Source of the DNA: Hyphomicrobiales bacterium | Lineage (GTDB): Bacteria; Pseudomonadota; Alphaproteobacteria; Rhizobiales; Beijerinckiaceae | NCBI GenBank assembly: GCA_900299065.1 | Contig: OMIJ01000215.1 | Coordinates: 1 to 19,334 of the forward strand | Direction of reading: 5' to 3' | Length of the DNA: 19,334 nucleotides | Shown: positions 14,640 to 19,334 of the stretch, piece after piece | Layout of the letters: every line of letters starts with the position of its first letter | Position numbering within the stretch: position 1 is the first letter of the stretch | Program-made: the position numbers and the translations under genes | The notes under the pieces: model-generated | The model's database searches: none | What the model was told of the DNA's origin: nothing | Seen by the model: only the letters and a program-made list of their open reading frames with translations

Positions 14640-14653
14640 TTGATGTGGATCAA
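14640..14653 (+). promoter_or_regulatory. FNR/FixK box upstream of ccoN
   Basis: TTGATGTGGATCAA is a perfect TTGAT-N4-ATCAA site and differs from the box upstream of fnrN in only one spacer base. It is 108 nt before the ccoN ATG. If it activates as a class II site centred at -41.5, transcription would start near 14688, with the weak -10 GAAGAT at 14676-14681. Activation of ccoNOQP by FNR/FixK proteins through such a box is well established in alphaproteobacteria. Confidence 0.92.
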
Positions 14654-14761
14654 TGACCCTGTCTGTTGCACCCGCGAAGATGTCCAAGATTTCAGACTAG
14701 GCCCTACGAGTCGTTGAGACGACTTGGTTCAGGTGAGCGGTTCAAGCGCGGGATAAGAGTC

Positions 14762-16429
14762 ATGGCGACAGCAACAGGCCTTCATGGGCAGGATAAACAA
14801 ATGACCAATGGAGAGCTGGGGCTGATAATCCTGGCTGTGGCGACGACTTTTGGCTCGGTCTATGTCGCGGCCAAGGCCTATACGCCCGAATATGCTTTTC
14901 ATGCCTGGGTGCTTGCGGCCGCGAGCCTTGCGACAGTCTTTGGCGTAGCTAATCGCTATTTCAATCGCCCTGCAGAAATGCCGCAGCAAGTCATCGATGG
15001 CAAACCAAATTATAATTATGGCCCGGTGAAATTTGCCACTCTGATCTCGCTGTTCTGGGGTGTTGCAGGTTTTCTGGTTGGACTTATTATCGCTCTGCAG
15101 CTTGCCTTCCCGGAACTCAATTTTGATTTGCCGTGGATTTCATTCGGCCGATTGCGACCGCTGCATACATCAGCGGTGATATTTGCCTTTGGCGGCAATG
15201 TGCTGCTGGCCTCGTCTTTCTATGTCGTCCAACGCACATGCCGGGCGCGTTTGGCTGGTGATCTGGCGCCTTGGTTTGTGGTGCTGGGGTATAATCTTTT
15301 CATTGTGATTGCGGGCACGGGCTATTTGCTCGGCATAACGCAAAGCAAGGAATATGCGGAGCCTGAATGGTATGCCGATTTGTGGCTCACGATCGTCTGG
15401 GTCGTTTATCTGCTGGTTTATCTGGCAACAGTGATCAAGCGGGAAGAGCCACATCTTTATGTGGCCAATTGGTTCTATCTGGCTTTCATTGTCACCATTG
15501 CTGTGCTGCATCTGGTCAATAATGCCAGTATTCCGATTTCGATCTTCTCTTCCAAATCCTATATCGCCTGGTCGGGCGTGCAGGATGCGATGGTGCAATG
15601 GTGGTATGGCCATAATGCTGTGGGCTTCTTCCTGACCGCAGGCTTTCTGGCGATCATGTATTATTTCGTGCCCAAACGGGCGCAGCGTCCGGTCTATTCC
15701 TATCGTCTGTCGATCATCCACTTCTGGGCACTGATCTTCATGTATATCTGGGCGGGGCCGCATCATTTGCATTACACGGCTTTGCCTGATTGGGCGCAAA
15801 CTTTAGGCATGACCTTCTCAATCATGCTGTGGATGCCCTCCTGGGGTGGCATGATCAATGGTTTGATGACGCTCTCGGGCGCATGGGACAAATTGCGCAC
15901 AGATCCGGTGCTGCGCATGCTGGTTGTGTCGGTGGCCTTTTATGGCATGTCCACCTTTGAAGGCCCGCTCATGTCTATCAAGGTCGTCAATTCGCTCTCG
16001 CATTATACCGATTGGACAATTGGCCATGTGCATTCGGGCGCATTGGGCTGGGTTGGTTTTGTCTCCTTTGGAGCAATCTATTGCCTTGTTCCTTGGCTTT
16101 GGAACAAGCGTGAGCTTTATTCGCTCAAGCTGGTCAACTGGCATTTCTGGATTTCGACGATTGGCATTGTCGTCTACATCACATCCATGTGGGTGGCGGG
16201 TATTCTGCAAGGCCTGATGTGGCGTGCTTATACGAGCCTTGGCTATCTCGAATATTCGTTCATCGAAACAGTGGATGCGATGCATCCCTTCTACATCATC
16301 CGTGCAATTGGCGGTGGCTTGTTCCTCGCTGGGACTTTGGTGATGGTCTACAATATTTACAAGACGATCGTTACCCCTGAACCTGCGCTTGAGCAGGCTG
16401 GTTCTCCTGCGCTCGTACCGGCCGAATGA
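14762..16429 (+). CDS. ccoN: cbb3-type cytochrome c oxidase subunit I
   Basis: A 555-residue catalytic subunit of the high-affinity proton-pumping oxidase, in the inner membrane. By spacing against the known P. stutzeri CcoN ligands, His284 (WWYGHNAVGF) and His334/His335 (AGPHHLHY) bind CuB. Tyr328, six residues before His334, is the tyrosine cross-linked to the first CuB histidine. His422 ligates heme b3, His424 and His135 (RPLHTSAVIF) the low-spin heme b, and Glu400 (TFEGPLMS) matches the conserved glutamate near the active site. Twelve or more hydrophobic segments are present. Two starts compete: ATG 14762 (chosen) and ATG 14801, which has CAGGA 7 nt upstream and gives 542 residues. First gene of the operon, under a perfect FNR box, so microaerobic induction is expected. 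Confidence 0.95.
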   Translation: MATATGLHGQDKQMTNGELGLIILAVATTFGSVYVAAKAYTPEYAFHAWVLAAASLATVFGVANRYFNRPAEMPQQVIDGKPNYNYGPVKFATLISLFWGVAGFLVGLIIALQLAFPELNFDLPWISFGRLRPLHTSAVIFAFGGNVLLASSFYVVQRTCRARLAGDLAPWFVVLGYNLFIVIAGTGYLLGITQSKEYAEPEWYADLWLTIVWVVYLLVYLATVIKREEPHLYVANWFYLAFIVTIAVLHLVNNASIPISIFSSKSYIAWSGVQDAMVQWWYGHNAVGFFLTAGFLAIMYYFVPKRAQRPVYSYRLSIIHFWALIFMYIWAGPHHLHYTALPDWAQTLGMTFSIMLWMPSWGGMINGLMTLSGAWDKLRTDPVLRMLVVSVAFYGMSTFEGPLMSIKVVNSLSHYTDWTIGHVHSGALGWVGFVSFGAIYCLVPWLWNKRELYSLKLVNWHFWISTIGIVVYITSMWVAGILQGLMWRAYTSLGYLEYSFIETVDAMHPFYIIRAIGGGLFLAGTLVMVYNIYKTIVTPEPALEQAGSPALVPAE

Positions 16430-16439
16430 GGAGCTGAAC

Positions 16440-17168
16440 ATGTCCCTTTGGCAAAAACATGCAATCTTTGAAAAAAATTCGATCATCCTGCTGATCGGTG
16501 TTCTGATCGTGATCTCATTCGGTGGTCTGGTTGAAATTCTGCCGCTCTTCTATCTCAAGAGCACGATTGAAAAAGTTGATGGTGTCCGCCCGTATACGCC
16601 GCTCGAATTGGCGGGGCGCAATATCTATGTGCGCGAGGGTTGCTATGTCTGCCATTCGCAGATGATCAGAGCCTTGCGTGATGAAGTGGAGCGCTATGGT
16701 CATTATTCTCTGGCTGCAGAGAGCATGTATGATCACCCCTTTCAATGGGGTTCGAAGCGCAATGGTCCTGATCTGGCGCGCGTGGGTAATAAATATTCAG
16801 ATGATTGGCAGCGTCAGCATTTGAATAATCCACGCTCGGTTGTGCCTGCGTCTATCATGCCGGGTTATCCCTGGCTTGCGCGCACCGAACTTGATATCTC
16901 TCATTTAGCAGAAGATATGAGGGTTCTTGCGCTCGAAGGCGTTCCTTACACGCCTGAAATGATCACAAATGCCGAACAGGATGCGCGTGCGCAGGCCAGC
17001 GATGCAGATGCGGGTGATCTCACCAAGCGTTATGCCAAAGCTTTGGCGCGCAATTATGGCGGTGATCCTACCCGCCTGACAGAAGCCGATGCCTTGATTG
17101 CCTATCTTCAGCTCTTGGGAACGCAGGTCGATTTCAAGATTTATGATGACAAAGCCAATCTGCGCTGA
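16440..17168 (+). CDS. ccoO: cbb3-type cytochrome c oxidase subunit II, monoheme cytochrome c
   Basis: A 242-residue membrane-anchored cytochrome c. The N-terminal anchor (about 14-37, IILLIGVLIVISFGGLVEIL) precedes the heme-binding EGCYVCHSQ (Cys68, Cys71, His72). Met140 in PASIMPGYPWL is the expected sixth heme ligand. The length and the motif RALRDEVERYGHYS are typical of CcoO. It passes electrons from CcoP toward CcoN. The ATG at 16440 has GAGGAG upstream and lies 10 nt after the ccoN stop; the frame's upstream extension overlaps ccoN and is not used. The segment around residues 186-205 (EQDARAQASDADAGDLTKRY) is a loop of variable sequence in the family. Confidence 0.96.
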   Translation: MSLWQKHAIFEKNSIILLIGVLIVISFGGLVEILPLFYLKSTIEKVDGVRPYTPLELAGRNIYVREGCYVCHSQMIRALRDEVERYGHYSLAAESMYDHPFQWGSKRNGPDLARVGNKYSDDWQRQHLNNPRSVVPASIMPGYPWLARTELDISHLAEDMRVLALEGVPYTPEMITNAEQDARAQASDADAGDLTKRYAKALARNYGGDPTRLTEADALIAYLQLLGTQVDFKIYDDKANLR

Positions 17169-17178
17169 GGAGGTCGTA

Positions 17179-17328
17179 ATGGATATGATGACATGGATCG
17201 AAAGCGCCAAGATCTGGAGTCTTGTTGCGGTGACGCTCACTTTTAGTTTGATTGTGGCCTATGCCTGCTGGCCCGCCAATGGACGTGCCTTTGATGAGGC
17301 CGCTTCCCTTCCGCTGACAGAGGATTGA
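17179..17328 (+). CDS. ccoQ: cbb3-type oxidase small subunit (FixQ/CcoQ)
   Basis: A 49-residue single-span membrane peptide, opening MDMMTWIESAKIWSLVAV, with the transmembrane segment at about residues 11-30 ending YACWPANGRAF. The size, the position between ccoO and ccoP, and the short acidic tail (LPLTED) fit CcoQ, which stabilises the assembled complex. An AGGAGG ribosome site overlaps the end of ccoO (10-nt gap between genes). The alternative start at the third or fourth Met would change only a few residues. Confidence 0.9.
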   Translation: MDMMTWIESAKIWSLVAVTLTFSLIVAYACWPANGRAFDEAASLPLTED

Positions 17329-17333
17329 GCTCG

Positions 17334-18218
17334 ATGAGCATTCAGGATCACGATTCTCATAAAGTCGATTCCATTTCAGGCACGACAACTACGGGCCATA
17401 GCTGGGATGGCATTGAAGAGCTTAACACGCCTCTGCCCAAATGGTGGCTGACAATACTCTATGCTTCGATCATCTGGGCCATTGGTTATGTCATCGTCTA
17501 TCCGGCAATTCCACTTGTTTCATCCTTCACGCAAGGTGCTTTTGGCTGGAGTTCGCGTGCGGCTGTTGAGGCGGATTTGGCTGAATTGGTGCAACAGCGC
17601 GCGCCTGTTGTGGCCGCGCTGAGCAAAGCCTCAATCACAGAGATTGAAAAAGATCCAAAATTGCTTGCCTTTGCGCGCGCTTCTGGCCGGGTCACCTTTG
17701 GTGATAATTGTGCGCCCTGTCATGGTGCTGGAGGTGGCGGAGCCAAGAGCTATCCCAATCTCAATGATGATGATTGGCTATGGGGCGGCTCTGCTGAACA
17801 AATTTACGAGACAATTGCTTATGGTATTCGCTCGGGCCATCCCAAAGCGCATGAAGGCAATATGCCTGCTTTTGGGCGCGATGGTCTGCTCAAGCCCGCA
17901 GAAATTTCGCAGGTGGCCGATTATGTGCGCGCCCTATCGGGACTTTCAACAGCGACGGGTTATGATAAGGCCATTGGCGCAAAAGTTTTTGCAGAAAATT
18001 GCGCAGCGTGTCACGGCGATGAGGGCAAGGGCAATCAAGAGCTGGGCGCTCCCAATCTAACGGATCAGATCTGGCTCTATGGATCAGATAAAGCAACCAT
18101 CAGCGAGAGCATTATCAATGGCCGCGGCAATGTGATGCCGGCCTGGGTTGGCAGGCTTGATGAGACCACGATCAAAGCGCTGACCGTTTATGTGCATACT
18201 TTGGGCGGTGGTCGCTAG
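17334..18218 (+). CDS. ccoP: cbb3-type cytochrome c oxidase subunit III, diheme cytochrome c
   Basis: A 294-residue protein with the CcoP opening HSWDGIEELNTPLPKWW (about 22-38) and one membrane span at about 38-62. Two heme c domains follow. The first has CAPCH (Cys126, Cys129, His130) with Met177 (GNMPAF) as likely axial ligand; the second has CAACH (Cys223, Cys226, His227) with Met268 (NVMPAW). It is the entry point for electrons from soluble or membrane cytochrome c. The ATG at 17334 is chosen over the in-frame TTG at 17325, which overlaps the ccoQ stop region. The gap to ccoQ is 5 nt and to ccoG 20 nt, so all are one transcript. Confidence 0.96.
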   Translation: MSIQDHDSHKVDSISGTTTTGHSWDGIEELNTPLPKWWLTILYASIIWAIGYVIVYPAIPLVSSFTQGAFGWSSRAAVEADLAELVQQRAPVVAALSKASITEIEKDPKLLAFARASGRVTFGDNCAPCHGAGGGGAKSYPNLNDDDWLWGGSAEQIYETIAYGIRSGHPKAHEGNMPAFGRDGLLKPAEISQVADYVRALSGLSTATGYDKAIGAKVFAENCAACHGDEGKGNQELGAPNLTDQIWLYGSDKATISESIINGRGNVMPAWVGRLDETTIKALTVYVHTLGGGR

Positions 18219-18238
18219 AGATCGAAAGTTGGTGTGCG

Positions 18239-19334
18239 ATGAGTGTCAAACAGACACAGACGCGCGAAGCTGAACTCGAAAAGAGCGGGGTCGAGTCCCC
18301 GCTCTATGCGTCTCGGGTCAAAGTCTATCCGCAGAATGTTCAGGGGCATTTTCGCCGCCTCAAATGGATCATTCTGTTTGTCACTCTGGGCATTTATTAT
18401 TTTCTACCCTTTGTGAGATGGGATCGTGGGCCTGATGCCCCCTCGCAGGCCGTGCTTGTGGATATGGAACACAGGCGTTTTTATTTCTTCTTCATCGAGA
18501 TCTGGCCGCAGGAGGTCTATTATCTCACCGGTTTGCTGATCTTAGCAGCTATGGTACTGTTCTTGATGAATGCGCTCGCCGGGCGCATCTGGTGTGGCTA
18601 TTTGTGTCCGCAGACTGTGTGGACGGATCTGTTTTTATGGATAGAACGCCTGACGGAAGGTGATCGGCGCGAGCGCATGCAGGCGGAGCATCGCCGCTGG
18701 GATTTGGAGCTCTTTACACGCGCTTTGCTCAAACATTGGGCCTGGCTGATGATCGCATGGTGGACGGGCGGTGCCTGGGTGCTTTATTTCAATGATGCAC
18801 CTACGCTCGTTTATCAATTGCTCACCTTCACGGCGCCGGAAATTGCCTATATCTGGATTTTAATCCTGACATTGACGACCTATGCCTTTGCGGGTCTCAT
18901 GCGTGAACAAGTTTGCACTTATATGTGCCCATGGCCGCGCATTCAGGCCGCTTTGACGGATGAATGGGCGCTCAATGTGACTTATCGCTATGATCGCGGC
19001 GAACCTAGAGGCTCGGTAAAGAAAAATGCCGCCCTCAAAGCCAAGGGGCAGCCCGCCGGTGATTGCGTTGATTGCAATCAGTGCTTTTATGTCTGTCCGA
19101 CAGGTGTGGACATAAGGGATGGATTGCAGATTGATTGTATTCAATGCGGCCTGTGCATTGATGCTTGTGACGGTGTGATGACCAAGCTGGGTCGCCCAAC
19201 AGGGTTGATCGGTTATGATACAGAGATCAACGTCAAGCGCCGGCAGGCTGGCCAGGCGCCTCTGCCGGCGCGCCTGGTGCGTGCGCGCACGATCCTTTAC
19301 TCTGCAATCATCGCGCTTGTGGGAAGTGTCATGC
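18239..19334 (+). CDS. ccoG: Cytochrome oxidase accessory protein CcoG (FixG/RdxA), 3' end outside the window
   Basis: The first 365 residues, from ATG 18239, are open to the window edge; the full family length is about 480-520. Several membrane segments (near 41-59, 94-113, 165-185, 203-221) precede two ferredoxin-type clusters: Cys276-x2-Cys279-x2-Cys282-x3-Cys286 and Cys300-x2-Cys303-x2-Cys306-x3-Cys310, both in the cytoplasmic domain. Two further CxxxC pairs sit at the membrane: Cys119/Cys123 (WCGYLCPQT) and Cys226/Cys230 (VCTYMCPW). CcoG is known to reduce Cu(II) to Cu(I) for delivery to the CuB site. The ribosome site is weak. Its place directly after ccoP suggests the ccoGHIS assembly genes continue beyond the window. 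Confidence 0.95.
   Translation, partial: MSVKQTQTREAELEKSGVESPLYASRVKVYPQNVQGHFRRLKWIILFVTLGIYYFLPFVRWDRGPDAPSQAVLVDMEHRRFYFFFIEIWPQEVYYLTGLLILAAMVLFLMNALAGRIWCGYLCPQTVWTDLFLWIERLTEGDRRERMQAEHRRWDLELFTRALLKHWAWLMIAWWTGGAWVLYFNDAPTLVYQLLTFTAPEIAYIWILILTLTTYAFAGLMREQVCTYMCPWPRIQAALTDEWALNVTYRYDRGEPRGSVKKNAALKAKGQPAGDCVDCNQCFYVCPTGVDIRDGLQIDCIQCGLCIDACDGVMTKLGRPTGLIGYDTEINVKRRQAGQAPLPARLVRARTILYSAIIALVGSVM

Larger units (their letters stand above)
14458..14761. other. Divergent regulatory region between the cys cluster and the cco operon
   Basis: About 300 bp without a credible gene. The cys-proximal part (about 14516-14582) is AT-rich and holds the TGTAA palindrome and the candidate minus-strand promoter. 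The cco-proximal part holds the FNR box. A 9-bp inverted repeat flanks the AT-rich part: TTTAGCCCT (14501-14509) and AGGGCTAAA (14599-14607). The right copy also forms a tight hairpin GGGCT-AAAG-AGCCC (14600-14613). The open frame extending ccoN back to a TTG at 14666 does not look like cco protein and would start before the expected transcription start. Confidence 0.7.

Noticed and set aside
15170..16486. Long minus-strand open frames (209 and 222 residues) opposite ccoN
   Set aside because: ccoN is certain from its heme and copper ligands; the antisense frames are low-complexity, His/Arg-rich shadows.
1..19334. CRISPR arrays, insertion sequences, attachment sites, tRNA or rRNA genes
   Set aside because: No spaced direct repeats, transposase frames, terminal inverted repeats or RNA-gene signatures were seen on either strand.

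Overview
The window reads as chromosomal DNA of an alphaproteobacterium, most likely a Hyphomicrobiales (Rhizobiales) relative. The pointers are DUF2336, the DUF2849-cysI-DUF934 arrangement, a FnrN-type regulator with its own iron-sulfur cysteines, a short NAD kinase and ccoNOQP-ccoG. GC content is moderate by eye. Genes are tightly packed. I see no tRNA, rRNA, insertion sequence, phage gene or CRISPR array, so this looks like core genome.

Layout. Positions 1-782 (minus) hold a hot-dog-fold MaoC hydratase followed by the start of a CitE/HpcH-type CoA-ester lyase. Then come a DUF2336 protein (918-2057, plus) and a convergent NAD kinase (2082-2873, minus). Positions 2987-3481 (minus) carry an unrecognised, possibly GNAT-like protein. 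It diverges from an FNR/FnrN oxygen regulator (3585-4331, plus), and a perfect FNR/FixK box (3501-3514) lies between them. A TerC-family membrane protein follows (4406-5128). Positions 5338-9915 form a four-gene operon: ABC ATPase, ABC-2 permease, GldG-like auxiliary protein and DUF4340 protein. Positions 9942-11330 (minus) encode a cation diffusion facilitator with an unusually long tail that reads as three tandem ferredoxin-like modules. A glyoxalase I gene (11497-11937, plus) runs end to end into a minus-strand assimilatory sulfite reductase cluster (DUF2849, cysI, DUF934; 14457 down to 11938). The last 5 kb (14640-19334) is the cbb3 cytochrome oxidase operon ccoN-O-Q-P and most of ccoG, which runs off the end. 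It is preceded by a second perfect FNR box (14640-14653).

How the parts fit. The strongest theme is microaerobic respiration: an O2-sensing FnrN-type regulator with a canonical box at its own promoter, and a nearly identical box (13 of 14 bases) in front of the high-affinity oxidase it would be expected to switch on. The divergent GNAT-like gene may belong to the same regulon. The sulfite reductase operon shares a roughly 300-bp regulatory region with ccoN. That region is AT-rich and holds several inverted repeats.

Least understood pieces: the Gld-type ABC operon (substrate unknown), the triple-module metal transporter tail, the DUF2849 and DUF934 partners of CysI, and the GNAT-like protein at the FNR box. 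I did not find a clearly novel multi-gene system; the ABC operon is the best candidate for uncharted function.
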